Notes: generated by a model not told the origin, from the sequence alone. A stretch of DNA of 64,000 nucleotides from Pseudovibrio sp. Alg231-02 (GCF_900143565.1 NZ_FREX01000006.1:125753-189752), one strand, 5' to 3'; positions 37,788 to 47,362 are shown, counted from the first letter of the stretch. Made by a program: numbers and translations.

Positions 37788-38294
37788 ATGAATGACGAGA
37801 TGAAATTACATCACGAGCGAATGCTAGCGCTTGTTGCCTTCACTGCTTCCTCCTTTCAAACCTCGCATCCTTCTCCATTCGGTGGGGCGATTTATACCGC
37901 TGACGGAAGGTTGTTGGCTCAGGCCTACGACAGTGTGATCCGGGAGTGTGACCCGACCTGTCATGGAGAGGTCAATGCCATTCGGCAGGCCAGCAAAGTA
38001 TTAGGCTCTCGCTGGCTTGACGGTTGCACCATGTACAGCACCTGTGAGCCTTGTGCCATGTGTACCGCTGCAACTATATGGGCTGGCATTGATCAAGTTG
38101 TTTTCGGCGCTTTCACCAATGAGGATGCGACCCACTTCTGGCCTCAGGAAATGGATTTGAGAACGAAGGATCTGACAGGTCATATGGTGCAACGACCCCA
38201 GATCACAGTGATTGAAGGGGTTGAGCGTGAAGCCTGTAAGCTGCTCTTCACGCAGTGTGCAAGCGCGATGCAAAGGCTTGGGATAGAAATCTAA
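37788..38294 (+). CDS. Nucleoside deaminase (CDA/TadA-like)
   Basis: A 168-residue zinc deaminase of the cytidine/guanine deaminase fold: HGEVNAI (His59, Glu61) and TCEPCAMC (Cys89, Cys92) supply the zinc ligands and proton shuttle. It resembles guanine deaminase and nucleoside deaminases more than the tRNA enzyme TadA, which has an additional conserved C-terminal tail. GGAGG is 6 bp before the ATG. It sits between infC and rpmI with no obvious functional link. Confidence 0.86.
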   Translation: MNDEMKLHHERMLALVAFTASSFQTSHPSPFGGAIYTADGRLLAQAYDSVIRECDPTCHGEVNAIRQASKVLGSRWLDGCTMYSTCEPCAMCTAATIWAGIDQVVFGAFTNEDATHFWPQEMDLRTKDLTGHMVQRPQITVIEGVEREACKLLFTQCASAMQRLGIEI

Positions 38295-38404
38295 AGCACT
38301 TCATGGTCGGCAGCATTCTTTGTAAAAAATTATTTGCCGCATAGTCTATTTCATTCGATCAAAAGGCGCCTTAGCCTGGTTTCGACATGTTTTGAAATTG
38401 GGCG

Positions 38405-39061
38405 ATGATAATGCGACAGGTTATTTTCTTAATTAGCTTTAGTTTTGCGCTTGCCTATGGAGTGTATTTTTGCTGGCAAGACCCGTCATTACTGAAAACC
38501 ATTGTGAAAACAACAACTCTCGGAGTTGTCGCTCTTTGGGCTTTTGTAACGCAAGCTCCGCTCCTGCTTGCATTGGCCCTGACGACATCATCAGTGGGAG
38601 ATGCAGCGCTGGCTGTGCCGGGTGAAGTTCGGTTCCTTGTTGGGCTTTGCAGTTTTGCGATCGCACATATTTTTTATATCCTCTTATTCTCTCGAAAAAT
38701 CAGGCATTTCGATTCCAGGATATTCGTATTGTCAGGAGCTGCTCTCTCAGTTCTGGTGCTGTCGACTGGCTGGTGGTTGCTTCCCTTTACCGATGATCTC
38801 ATGATTCCAGTTGCGATCTATATTATTTTGATAGCAACTATGGGAGGGATGGCAGCACAGGTTGGTGGCTGGGTTTTGATAGGCGCTCTCGCCTTCATGA
38901 TGTCTGACACTCTGTTAGCTATCCAGCTCTTCCGTCTAGACGACATCAGCCCTCTTCAGCTGCCAGTTTCAGTAGCACTTTGGACATTATATTATTGTGG
39001 TCAGATGTTGATATTCTTGGCTATCAGCAGAGACCGGGTTCCAGTCAGCAAGTTCTCTTGA
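38405..39061 (+). CDS. YhhN/TMEM86 family membrane protein (lysoplasmalogenase-like)
   Basis: A 218-residue integral membrane protein with seven or eight spans. LTTSSVGDAAL...RFLVGLCSFAIAHIFYILLF and FMMSDTLLAIQLF (a conserved D in each) match the YhhN family, whose eukaryotic members hydrolyse the vinyl-ether bond of lysoplasmalogen. Bacterial roles are little known. ATG 38405 or 38411 are equally possible. Confidence 0.78.
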   Translation: MIMRQVIFLISFSFALAYGVYFCWQDPSLLKTIVKTTTLGVVALWAFVTQAPLLLALALTTSSVGDAALAVPGEVRFLVGLCSFAIAHIFYILLFSRKIRHFDSRIFVLSGAALSVLVLSTGWWLLPFTDDLMIPVAIYIILIATMGGMAAQVGGWVLIGALAFMMSDTLLAIQLFRLDDISPLQLPVSVALWTLYYCGQMLIFLAISRDRVPVSKFS

Positions 39062-39244
39062 AATCTTCTTGCATTCCCATGCTGGCAGTTTTATAAGGCC
39101 TCGTTCAAAGTCGCCCGGCTGTAGTTTGCCTCCTATGAATTTATAGGAATCAGGCAGGAATTACAGGGCATGCCGTGGCGGCTTCTGATGCATCCATTGC
39201 AAATTTTTGATCAGTTTACTGATCATCACAAGAAAGGACGCAAA

Positions 39245-39442
39245 ATGCCCAAGTTGAAGACGAAGTCTGGAGCTAAAAAGCGCTTCAAGCTGACCGCGAC
39301 TGGCAAAGTTAAGTGTGGCCAGGCTGGCAAACGCCACGGCATGATTAAACGCACGACTAAGTTCATCCGTAACGCACGTGGTACAACCACTCTGTGCGAT
39401 GCAGATGCACGTATCGTGAAAAAATATCTGCCTTACGGCTAA
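39245..39442 (+). CDS. rpmI: 50S ribosomal protein L35
   Basis: A 65-residue basic protein; [22 protein letters not shown] and the [19 protein letters not shown] centre are universal L35. The real start is ATG 39245 with AAAGGA before it; the frame opens upstream at 39170. It is followed by rplT after 29 bp, the standard pair. Confidence 0.97.
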   Translation: MPKLKTKSGAKKRFKLTATGKVKCGQAGKRHGMIKRTTKFIRNARGTTTLCDADARIVKKYLPYG

Positions 39443-39471
39443 GCCTTAAAACCTGACACTAGGAGACTACC

Positions 39472-39828
39472 ATGTCACGTGTAAAAAGAGGCGTCACCGC
39501 CCACGCTCGTCACAAAAAAGTTATTAAGGCAGCCAAAGGTTACTATGGCCGTCGTAAGAACACCATCCGCGTTGCTAAGCAGGCAGTCGAGAAAGCGGCA
39601 CAGTACGCTTACCGCGACCGTAAAGCTCGCAAGCGGAACTTCCGTGCACTCTGGATCCAGCGTATCAACGCAGCGACCCGTGAACACGGCATGACCTACG
39701 GCCGCTTCATCGATGGCTTGAACAAAGCTGGCATCGAAGTTGACCGTAAGGTTCTTTCTGACCTCGCGATCAATCAGCCAGACGCATTCAAAGCACTGGT
39801 TGAAAAGGCGCAGGCTGCTGTAGCTTAA
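39472..39828 (+). CDS. rplT: 50S ribosomal protein L20
   Basis: A 118-residue L20: [41 protein letters not shown] is the RNA-binding N-terminal helix and the rest is full length. TAGGAG lies 7-8 bp before the ATG. Binds 23S rRNA early in 50S assembly. In enterobacteria L20 represses the rpmI-rplT mRNA; a comparable leader cannot be shown here. Confidence 0.98.
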   Translation: MSRVKRGVTAHARHKKVIKAAKGYYGRRKNTIRVAKQAVEKAAQYAYRDRKARKRNFRALWIQRINAATREHGMTYGRFIDGLNKAGIEVDRKVLSDLAINQPDAFKALVEKAQAAVA

Positions 39829-39857
39829 TTGCTATAGTAGAAAGCAGAAGCTTTTTT

Positions 39858-39893
39858 GAAAAAGGCAGGTTCCGAAAGGAGCCTGCTTTTTTT
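39858..39893 (+). terminator. rplT terminator
   Basis: GCAGGTTCC/GGAGCCTGC stem (39865-39873, 39878-39886) with a GAAA tetraloop, flanked by an A-run before and seven Ts after (39887-39893). A textbook intrinsic terminator. Confidence 0.92.
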
Positions 39894-40173
39894 GTGTCTA
39901 TCTATTGGTGTTCTGAGAGAGTTCGAAGGGAAAATATATTTCCCTCCCGAAGAGATGAGTGCTGGCTGCTGGAAGAACAAAGTATGCAGGAAGCACTTGT
40001 TGCAAAGTCTACAAAACACCAATACGGGCTGCCTCTCTCGACCGCCACGTCTTAAGTTTTGCAGATCTAGAAGCAACTATGTTTGTAATGAGAACACTGC
40101 TTTCCTTGCCAAAGCCAGCCTGCTATCGAGGCGCAAGGAATGAGATTTTGAGTATGTATTCATTGAGGAAATC
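39894..40173. other. Intergenic region, no gene
   Basis: Short open frames cross the rplT terminator and look non-coding. Nothing else is seen before the HEPN-like gene, whose GAGG ribosome site is at about 40165-40168. Confidence 0.5.
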
Positions 40174-40740
40174 ATGTCGGCACAAAAGCGAAAAGCACTT
40201 TCCGATAAAATTATGGAAGAGTACCCTTATCTAGAAGGGGTCTTGCACGACTCGCACACCGACTTAACTTCTGGATCGTGGGATCTAGTCTCGTACAGCT
40301 TTCAAAGCGGGTTTGAAAAGTTGTGGGACGTCGTGAAAGCTGAGCAATCCAATTTCTTGATACTGCCATTGCTCAGCGTATGGCGGCAGAGCATTGAACT
40401 CACGGCCAAGTCTTCAATTCTCCAGATAGAAGGTAAGTTCAAAAGCAAACCCGGCCACAATCTCCTGGTTTTGTTTAAAGAGCTAAAGAAAGCGGCCACT
40501 GACAAAGGCCTATACATGGACGATGAAATCACCAAGAAGGTGTCCGTGTTGTTTGAAGATGCTCAGTCTGCTGATCCTTTGGCTGATCGATTTCGATATC
40601 CAACTGACAATAAGGGCAATAGGTATGTTGGCATCAAGCTCGATCTAGATGAGCTGTTCCAAGCCCATTGGATGATGATCACTTGGTGCGAAGGGTTGGT
40701 TGTAGAGCTACAGAAAGAATTAGGAATTGATCACCTATAG
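40174..40740 (+). CDS. HEPN-like protein of unknown function
   Basis: A 188-residue, largely helical soluble protein. LILPLLSVWRQSIELTAKSSI followed after about 20 residues by KPGHNLLVLFKELKKAA resembles the HEPN-like layout (a R/Q-x-x-IELxxK helix, then a HxLxxL helix) found in many hypothetical and some nuclease/toxin proteins. The RNase-type HEPN motif (R-x4-6-H) is not clear, so catalytic function is doubtful. GAGGAAATC precedes the ATG. It stands alone; there is no partner nucleotidyltransferase next to it. Confidence 0.55.
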   Translation: MSAQKRKALSDKIMEEYPYLEGVLHDSHTDLTSGSWDLVSYSFQSGFEKLWDVVKAEQSNFLILPLLSVWRQSIELTAKSSILQIEGKFKSKPGHNLLVLFKELKKAATDKGLYMDDEITKKVSVLFEDAQSADPLADRFRYPTDNKGNRYVGIKLDLDELFQAHWMMITWCEGLVVELQKELGIDHL

Positions 40741-40857
40741 GATTACTTGTTGTAAGGTTAACAGGTCAGTTTTAGGCTAAGGTTTCTGATGCTGGAGTGA
40801 CTGTTCCGGGAAGCAGTGATTTACAGGTGGCACAATAGCTTCATCATGCAGCATAGA

Positions 40858-40892
40858 TACAAAGAAGCCCTCCGGAACTTCTCCCGAAGGGC
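40858..40892 (-). terminator. phoX terminator
   Basis: The leftward stem GCCCTTCGG/CCGGAGGGC (one G-U pair; 40867-40875 with 40884-40892) is followed by TTCTTTGT. It separates phoX from the HEPN-like gene. Confidence 0.7.
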
Positions 40893-40913
40893 CCAAGTCT
40901 TCACTTCAATGAC

Positions 40914-42815
40914 TTACCCAATCACACCATTATCATCACGCTTGATGACGATGACGGAAGAGCGTGGCAGCTTGCCGCCGTCTGGCCAGTTACCGCCCGG
41001 ATGCTGAATGCCCACAAACATGCTGCGGCGATCAGCAGACCAGGTCAGGCCAGTGACTTCACTGCCAGTTGGTCCGGTCATGAAACGCTGGATCTCTCCT
41101 GTTACAGGATCACCAACCAGCATCTGATTGTTGCCCATTCCGGCAAAATCGCCTTCATTGCTGTCGTTGCCATCTGTCTGGATCCAGACCATGCCCGTCT
41201 CATCAAATGCCATACCATCTGGTGAGTTGAACATATTGCCAGCATTGACGTTTGCAGACCCGGCCTTCGGACCTTCGTGAACGGCCGGATTGCCAGCCAT
41301 CACATAAAGATCCCAGTCAAACGTATCAGCGGCATGATCCTCATTGTGCGGACGCCAGCGCACGATTTGGCCGTATTTGTTGGTCTCGCGTGGGTTCGGG
41401 CCGTTGATGGAAGTGTCGTCACCACCGGCGTTTGGCTTCACGCCGCGGTTCTTGTTGTTGGTCAGACAACAATAAGCTTCTACTGCATTAGGATTGGCAG
41501 AAATCCATTCCGGGCGATCCATAGTGGTCGCACCAACAGCAGAGCCGGCAATACGGCTGAAGATCAGGATGCTCGCCGCATCCATACCAGTGGTCTCTGG
41601 AGTTAGTGCCAACCACTCACCTGTCTGGTCATCGTTGAACTTGGCAACATAGAGCGTACCCTCATCGAGCAAGCCATCAGTTGGCTGCCCTGGAGCGTAA
41701 ACGCCGTTGGAGACAAAGCGGTACATGAACTCGCCGCGCTCATCATCCCCCATGTAAACGACCACACGGCCATCTGGTGCCAGAACCGCTTCTGCATTCT
41801 CATGCTTGAAACGGCCCAGAGCAGTGTGTTTCACCGGTGTTGAGGTTGGGTCTGTTGGGTTGATCTCTACAATCCAGCCAGCACGATGCGGCTCGTTTGG
41901 ATTCTTCGCGATGTCAAAGCGCTCATCAAACTTGTGGTAGTCATAGTTGAAACCCGTCTCGTTGATGCCATAGCGCTTATAGCCAGCATCAACACCGTCC
42001 AGACGGGCCGCAGGAGCAGCCTCAGTCGCGCCAAAGTACCCATTGAAGTTCTCTTCGCAAGTCAGATACGTGCCCCACGGTGTTTTGCCGGAACCACAGT
42101 TGTTGAAGGTACCAAGCGATTGCGTACCGGAAGGGTCAGCTGCTGTCTGCAGCAAAGGGTGACCAGCAGCAGGGCCTGCCAGCGTCATCGGGGTGTTGTG
42201 TGTGATGCGGCGGTTGAACGGGCTGTTCTTTACGATAGCCCAGCCATTGTCCCCGTCTTCCACTTCAATGACGACCACGCCTTGCAGATGTTGCAGCTTC
42301 AGAACATCCTCGGCGCTCTTAGGAGCACCATCTTCGTTCTGGGGCAGGTTTATCTTGCGGTTAGCGTATTCATGGTTGATCGCCAGCAGCTGCTTGCCCT
42401 GAAACACGAAGCTTTCCATGCCGTCGGTGTTCTCACCAAACACCTTGTCAGCACCAGCAGCAGAACCACCTGTCTCATGGTTGAAGGCTTCAGCGCCATC
42501 CACCAGTGCATCACCCCAGCGCGCCAGTATTTCCCAGTTGTAACCCTCAGGCACATGTACAGTCGCATCAGTGTAAGTTGGGATGGGCTTGAACGCGAAA
42601 CGTGAAGTAGAAGCTTTGGCTTCAGACATGGAGAGGCTGAGGACACCAGTGCCCATCACAGCTGCGCCGGAACCAAATGCCAACACGCCACCCAGAAACC
42701 CGCGGCGTGAAATCGCACGCTCGACAACGCGGTCAAATTCATTTTCTTCAGCACGTGGGAAGTTCTGTTCATCCCATTCATCTGCTGTGAGTTCATTCAT
42801 AAATTCATTCGTCAT
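40914..42815 (-). CDS. phoX: Alkaline phosphatase PhoX (Tat-exported, DUF839)
   Basis: A 633-residue periplasmic phosphatase that releases phosphate from organic esters and uses a calcium-iron cofactor. The twin-arginine signal AISRRGFLGGVLAFGSG is at residues 34-50, and YNWEILARWGDAL, CGSGKTPWGTYLTCEENFNGYFG, and GGNWPDGGKLPRSSVIVIKRDDNG near the C-terminus are typical for PhoX/DUF839. Start ATG 42815 has only a weak ribosome site. Widespread in marine bacteria under phosphate limitation; a Pho-like box is seen at 43055-43072 but in the opposite orientation. Confidence 0.9.
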   Translation of the reverse strand: MTNEFMNELTADEWDEQNFPRAEENEFDRVVERAISRRGFLGGVLAFGSGAAVMGTGVLSLSMSEAKASTSRFAFKPIPTYTDATVHVPEGYNWEILARWGDALVDGAEAFNHETGGSAAGADKVFGENTDGMESFVFQGKQLLAINHEYANRKINLPQNEDGAPKSAEDVLKLQHLQGVVVIEVEDGDNGWAIVKNSPFNRRITHNTPMTLAGPAAGHPLLQTAADPSGTQSLGTFNNCGSGKTPWGTYLTCEENFNGYFGATEAAPAARLDGVDAGYKRYGINETGFNYDYHKFDERFDIAKNPNEPHRAGWIVEINPTDPTSTPVKHTALGRFKHENAEAVLAPDGRVVVYMGDDERGEFMYRFVSNGVYAPGQPTDGLLDEGTLYVAKFNDDQTGEWLALTPETTGMDAASILIFSRIAGSAVGATTMDRPEWISANPNAVEAYCCLTNNKNRGVKPNAGGDDTSINGPNPRETNKYGQIVRWRPHNEDHAADTFDWDLYVMAGNPAVHEGPKAGSANVNAGNMFNSPDGMAFDETGMVWIQTDGNDSNEGDFAGMGNNQMLVGDPVTGEIQRFMTGPTGSEVTGLTWSADRRSMFVGIQHPGGNWPDGGKLPRSSVIVIKRDDNGVIG

Positions 42816-43201
42816 TGGAAAAATCCCGTAGAAGAAGGTGAGCGCACACTAGAGCGCTAGCATGACATCTTCGCGAAGCAATAGGACGATGAAAATTCTG
42901 CAGATGTAATATGAATATCGTATTCAAGTTAAAGTGCGTCGCATGTTGGAGTAAGGATCTGTGATGGATCTTAGAGTTAAGTTGTTGAAGATGATAACTA
43001 TTGTTGGTTTTTATTATTTAAATTTGCTGATTACTTGAATTTATAGGAATAATTCTGTCAGGGTGCTGTAGCTGATCAGAAAACTAAGTATTGACGTCTA
43101 ACGATATGGTACTGCAAGTAAAATTCAGGAATGCTTCAAACCAAGCAGGTAAGCTTTCAACTGTTTCCAAGAGCCTTGTGAAAACCGCGTAAAACTTTGC
43201 T
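42816..43201. other. phoX upstream region
   Basis: No gene. An 18-bp stretch CTGTCAGGGTGCTGTAGC (43055-43072) consists of two CTGT-N3 heptamers spaced 11 bp apart, like a PhoB box, but reads rightward, away from phoX. The region is AT-rich around 42990-43040. Confidence 0.45.
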
Positions 43202-43618
43202 TCACAGCGGTTCAATCACCTTTTGCAAACAGATGGCGTGGGTGTCATTGTACCCCTGTCCTTCATAGAAGCTGACAGCCTGCGCGTTATCACCACGCAC
43301 GAGCAGCTGGACCTTCCAAATACCTCGAGCCCGCAACCACTCTTCTGCTGCTGCCGTGATTGCCTTGCCCAGCCCTTTTCCCTGATGGTCTGGATGTGTG
43401 CTTACATAATAAAACCAGCCACGATGCCCGTCTTCACCGCACATAATGCTGGCAACAATAGCGCCATCCAACTCACCGATTAAGATCGTAGAGTGTTCGC
43501 CTTCCAGTGCTTTTTCGATATCCCGCATCGGATCATTCCATTCACGGAAGACCCCGGCAGCTTTCCAAAGAGCAATAACTGCGTCCTGATCTGATAAGCA
43601 CATTTCACGACAAATCAT
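43202..43618 (-). CDS. GNAT acetyltransferase, YpeA type
   Basis: A 138-residue acetyltransferase very like E. coli YpeA: VIALWKAAGVFREWNDPMRDIEKAL, DGHRGWFYYVSTHPDHQGKGLGKAI (acetyl-CoA loop) and VRGDNAQAVSFYEGQGYND. The open frame runs upstream to 43723, but the extension is AT-rich and unlike YpeA, so ATG 43618 is used. Substrate unknown. Confidence 0.85.
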   Translation of the reverse strand: MICREMCLSDQDAVIALWKAAGVFREWNDPMRDIEKALEGEHSTILIGELDGAIVASIMCGEDGHRGWFYYVSTHPDHQGKGLGKAITAAAEEWLRARGIWKVQLLVRGDNAQAVSFYEGQGYNDTHAICLQKVIEPL

Positions 43619-43781
43619 ATGTACCGCGCATAGTAGTTCGAAAATAGAAAAATAATCACAGGATGTTTTGTAATTATCCTTTTTAATACAGTAGCTTGGA
43701 ATTGAGAAGAGGAATAATAACAAGGTTAATAATCTATAAGTAAAAATATGAAAATCTTTGCGCGATTGAGAGGTTTTCGAT

Positions 43782-45257
43782 ATGGCTTTTTTTAAGCGTA
43801 ATACACAAATGCTTGCTGAAGCCGCTGCAAATGACCAAGGAGAAGTAATCGGTCAATCTGCAGTGGTGGAATTTACAGAACCTAAGAATTCCATTGATAG
43901 TGCACGCTTGTTTGGCGAATTGGATGCGCTCGCGTTGGACATGGCATCAGCTGCGGGAGAGCTGGACGCCGTGAATAACACTGCAGGCGCTTTGAAAATG
44001 GCCATGGAAAGCCTCCAGGACGCGTCTGGGCGCGTTGTCGAAAGTAACCGGGAAGTGAGTGCAGCGGTTGAACAAACTGCTGAGCAGACGTCTAACGCCC
44101 GCGATACTATGTCTAAGTCTCAGGAGGTGGTGACCGACGCGCTTGCCAACATCAACAGCCTGTCGACAGCCATCAGCAGCATCAACCGGCAGCTGGAAGG
44201 TCTTCAGGCTTCATTTGCCAATGTTCGCCAGTTCTCCAGCTCCATTGATGCCATTGCCCGGCAAACCAATTTGCTGGCGCTCAACGCAACCATTGAAGCA
44301 GCCCGTGCCGGTGAAGCAGGGAAGGGGTTTGCTGTCGTAGCCAGTGAAGTAAAGGCTCTTGCAACGCAAACGACTGTTGCGACGGAGCAGATCGACCAGA
44401 CCATTCTCCAACTCGGCAAAGAAGCGGACACCTTGGTCGATTTAGGCAAGGGCGCGCTTAGCACAGTCGGAACTGCTGAGAACAGTACGCAATCCATCAA
44501 TGACCTCTTCCATGAACTGGAAGCGATGGTAGACAACATTTCCGCGAATACGGACTCCATACGAACGGCTTGTGCAAACAACGATGCAGATACCGAAGAG
44601 CTTCTGCGCAACCGTGATGAAGTGATAGGTGTTGTCTCAACAAATGCGGAAAGCATCGAACAGGTCTCGGGCCAGATGCTGGGAACCTCTCAGACCGCCG
44701 ACGCGCTTCTCGCCGAAGTGGCTGTTGAACATGGCGATAACCTCAATCAGCAGATGATCGAGGTTGCAAAAGAGACCGCTGGCAAGACCATGGAAGCGTT
44801 TGAAGCTGAAGTGGACGCAGGCCGAATCTCAGTGAATGATCTCTTCGATTTCAACTACATGCCAATTGAAGGCTCCAATCCAGCTCAGTTCATGGCGCTT
44901 TTCACTCAAATGACCGACCGGGTGCTTCCAGCTATTCAGGAGCCAGTCAAAGATCTCGATGACCATATCGTCTTCTGCGCAGCGCTAGATAAGAACGCTT
45001 ATTTGCCAACACACAGCAAAGATTATTCCAAACCGCAAGGCAATGACCCGGTTTGGAATGCAGCAAACTGCCGTAACCGCAGAATGTTCGATGATCATGC
45101 GGGCCTGAACGCAAGCAAGAACACCAAGGAATACAGCCTGCAAACGTATCGCCGAGATATGGGGGGCGGCAAAGTAATGATGATCAAACTGGTCTCAGCC
45201 CCAATCTGGGTCAAAGGCCGCCACTGGGGCAACACCCTCATCGCATTCAATACTTGA
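43782..45257 (+). CDS. Soluble methyl-accepting chemotaxis protein
   Basis: A 491-residue cytoplasmic chemoreceptor. There is no membrane span. A long coiled coil with the conserved signalling tip [20 protein letters not shown] (about residues 159-178), [14 protein letters not shown] after it and glutamine/glutamate methylation heptads couples to CheA/CheW. The C-terminal ~110 residues ([19 protein letters not shown]...[12 protein letters not shown]...WVKGRHWGN) form a sensory domain seen in many alphaproteobacterial MCPs. GAGAGG precedes the ATG. No che genes are nearby. Confidence 0.92.
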   Translation: MAFFKRNTQMLAEAAANDQGEVIGQSAVVEFTEPKNSIDSARLFGELDALALDMASAAGELDAVNNTAGALKMAMESLQDASGRVVESNREVSAAVEQTAEQTSNARDTMSKSQEVVTDALANINSLSTAISSINRQLEGLQASFANVRQFSSSIDAIARQTNLLALNATIEAARAGEAGKGFAVVASEVKALATQTTVATEQIDQTILQLGKEADTLVDLGKGALSTVGTAENSTQSINDLFHELEAMVDNISANTDSIRTACANNDADTEELLRNRDEVIGVVSTNAESIEQVSGQMLGTSQTADALLAEVAVEHGDNLNQQMIEVAKETAGKTMEAFEAEVDAGRISVNDLFDFNYMPIEGSNPAQFMALFTQMTDRVLPAIQEPVKDLDDHIVFCAALDKNAYLPTHSKDYSKPQGNDPVWNAANCRNRRMFDDHAGLNASKNTKEYSLQTYRRDMGGGKVMMIKLVSAPIWVKGRHWGNTLIAFNT

Positions 45258-45276
45258 TGAAAATGCAAACATACTC

Positions 45277-45301
45277 CATAGCCGCCTATTTTGCGGCTAT
45301 G
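45277..45301. terminator. Hairpin between convergent genes
   Basis: CATAGCCGC/GCGGCTATG (9 bp, 7-base loop) lies between the chemoreceptor and the FkbM gene. No T-run follows on either side, so it may be a weak bidirectional terminator. Confidence 0.5.
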
Positions 45302-45328
45302 GCCCCACAGTATTTTGAGCTGCATTCG

Positions 45329-46096
45329 TTACTGCGACAACACTTCTTGCGTTTCAAGAACATGGCTGAGTTGCGTGCTCATCACATGATCAGGGTCAGA
45401 TGTTTTTTGAAGGACGACGCATTTATTTTGACACTGGTCGACCCGCAAGGCGAACCCTTTTTCGATCATTGCCTTAATACACTCAGTGACAGCGTCAAAT
45501 CCGTTAAGTTTGGGATGAAATTCAATAACTAACATGCGGATATTTGCCATATTCAAGGCTGGCAACAGACCAATCTCAGCTCCTTCAATATCCATCATCA
45601 AAAAACTGGGATTAAACTCCCTGATCAATCGATTGACATCGACTGTCTTCTGAAGAATTTCCCGACTTTCTTTTCGTTCAAGGACGGATGAACCAGTGAT
45701 GCGCTCTCCAACATAAAACGCAGATTGAGCAGTATCTTCCAAGGCAGCGATCCCGCTTACAATCGAGGGGGAGATATCGTTTAAGTAATGGTTGTTCTCA
45801 ATAACTGGAATGAGGTTTGGGTTGGCTTCGATGCACATCACGTTGTCGGAACCGCAAATCAACGAAGCTGTTGCTGACAGAAAACCGATACAGGCACCGA
45901 GCTCCAGCACACGATCTTCAGGTTTTAGCAGCTGTGTTAGAAGATTGTGTTCTTCACTTTCATAGGTGCCACGTACAATTTGCTCTTTAACGAACAGGTC
46001 AATTTCAGGTTGGGAAACATCCAGTTTGATGCCACGTAGCGTTTTATAGCGCCTACGCATTTTCAAGTTGTGTTCGAGGCCTTTAAGAAAATGCAT
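45329..46096 (-). CDS. FkbM-family methyltransferase
   Basis: A 255-residue SAM-dependent methyltransferase. VLELGACIGFLSATASLICG (SAM loop), VMCIEANPNLIPVIENNHYLN and FLMMDIEGAEIGLLPAL follow the FkbM order. The family methylates sugars or polyketides, often in polysaccharide clusters. GGAG is 7 bp before the ATG. A glycosyltransferase gene lies upstream on the same strand, which suggests joint glycan decoration. Confidence 0.86.
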   Translation of the reverse strand: MHFLKGLEHNLKMRRRYKTLRGIKLDVSQPEIDLFVKEQIVRGTYESEEHNLLTQLLKPEDRVLELGACIGFLSATASLICGSDNVMCIEANPNLIPVIENNHYLNDISPSIVSGIAALEDTAQSAFYVGERITGSSVLERKESREILQKTVDVNRLIREFNPSFLMMDIEGAEIGLLPALNMANIRMLVIEFHPKLNGFDAVTECIKAMIEKGFALRVDQCQNKCVVLQKTSDPDHVMSTQLSHVLETQEVLSQ

Positions 46097-46306
46097 TACG
46101 ACACTCCATTAACGAGTAATTGGAACAAGCTAAGCAACTACGGTTTCCTGAAGAGGTGCGTCTTGCGCAAGGGAAAGTTGTTTTAGATATTTACGTAATG
46201 AAAGAGAACAGTAAGCCTGTTGAGAGGCGTACACATCACTTACGTTTGTGAACTTCATCGACCCTTCGTACATAGGTGATTGGTGAAGGATCTTCTCCAT
46301 TCCTGT

Positions 46307-47296
46307 TTAGTAAGCTTGGTATTCTACACCGTTAGCGTAGTAGGCCTGCCGGGTTATTTCTTCTTCAACACGGAACTTAAAATCTTGAAAAAACTTAAAA
46401 TGCAGCATTGCACCCCAATCTTCAGCAAGGTTGGTTCTTATATCAACCTCGTGAATGCCCCATAAATCAGAATAAGTTGGATTCCATCTGATGAGCGGGA
46501 CTTTGGTGAGTTGTGGGCATTGCTTTTTCAAAAATCGCTTAAGTCGTCTTTCCAGATAATTTCGAAAAGGGAGCTTCTGGTGAATCTTTGCAGGTGCAAG
46601 ATACAGATTCCGTAGTTGACCAAGTGGAGCAATCTCTCTCCTTTTGGGAGGGATCCCGAAAAGGCGGCCTCTGATACCCCCACGAATTTCAAAACTTGGG
46701 CTTTTGCCTTCCGATGAAACAGGAACGGTCCAGGTTGATGTCGTATCGAAATATGGGCATGTTTGAAGAAATGGATCGCCTTGCCTGTAATCAACATCAA
46801 CTAGCGGTTTGTCAGAGTACATGTCGATGAGCGGAGCAATGACACCTTCCGCGCCAACACTATCCCAATAAACAGTCAGATCAGTCAACTTGGTCTCTGG
46901 CCAGCCAGGATAAATGAACTGCTCGTCGGTATCAGCCAGAATGGTCCACCTGTTTGCACAGTATTTATTGAGAATGCTGAGCAGCCAGTTTCGTTTGAAC
47001 CGTTTATAAAGCTTACTTGTGTGAAATCTGGTCACATCTGGCTGTGCTTCCAGAAAAGCCGCTGTATCATCAGTGGATGCGTTGTCGACGACGAAAATGT
47101 GGCTTGCCCCGATGCTCCGATAATGCTCGAGAAAGAACGGTAATCTCAACATTTCATTACGCGCGCGGGTAATGATGATCCCATCTTTTGGCAAATTGAT
47201 TTCTGGAAACTCGTCAAAATCAAAAATGTCACGAACGCTTGTCAACGCACAAATCCCATTCTTAGAGCCCCAAAAACAAAAAGGCCCCACACTCAT
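46307..47296 (-). CDS. Glycosyltransferase family 2-like protein
   Basis: A protein of about 329 residues: KDGIIITRARNEMLRLPFFLEHYRSIGASHIFVVDNASTDDTAAFL is the GT-A nucleotide-binding start (Glyco_tranf_2_4 type), and a DTDEQFI motif gives the DxD metal site. Probably extends a surface glycan together with FkbM. ATG 47296 lies inside the terminator of ytoQ with GAGGG abutting it, so the true start is probably downstream, and a TTGACA/TGATTT promoter sits at 47217-47245; the first ~20 residues may therefore not be part of the protein. Confidence 0.75.
   Translation of the reverse strand: MSVGPFCFWGSKNGICALTSVRDIFDFDEFPEINLPKDGIIITRARNEMLRLPFFLEHYRSIGASHIFVVDNASTDDTAAFLEAQPDVTRFHTSKLYKRFKRNWLLSILNKYCANRWTILADTDEQFIYPGWPETKLTDLTVYWDSVGAEGVIAPLIDMYSDKPLVDVDYRQGDPFLQTCPYFDTTSTWTVPVSSEGKSPSFEIRGGIRGRLFGIPPKRREIAPLGQLRNLYLAPAKIHQKLPFRNYLERRLKRFLKKQCPQLTKVPLIRWNPTYSDLWGIHEVDIRTNLAEDWGAMLHFKFFQDFKFRVEEEITRQAYYANGVEYQAY
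47217..47245 (-). promoter_or_regulatory. Putative promoter inside the glycosyltransferase 5' end
   Basis: Reading leftward, TTGACA (47245-47240), a 17-bp spacer and TGATTT (47222-47217) match sigma70. It lies just downstream of the ytoQ terminator, where a separate transcript for the glycosyltransferase gene would have to start. Confidence 0.5.
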
Positions 47297-47325
47297 CCCT
47301 CATAGTGAGGTGAGAGTGTAGGGCC
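47271..47325 (-). terminator. ytoQ terminator overlapping the glycosyltransferase 5' end
   Basis: Leftward, the stem GGCCCTACACTC/GAGTGTGGGGCC (47325-47314 with 47294-47283; one G-U pair) is followed by TTTTTGTTTTT. It lies 38 bp after the ytoQ stop and contains the first ATG of the glycosyltransferase frame. Confidence 0.85.
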
Positions 47326-47362
47326 GTGGTGAAACAGCGTCTTCCCTTGAATTGGGAGGGGC

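Noticed and set aside
39856-40143. 95-residue frame after rplT
   Set aside because: It crosses the rplT terminator and has arbitrary composition.
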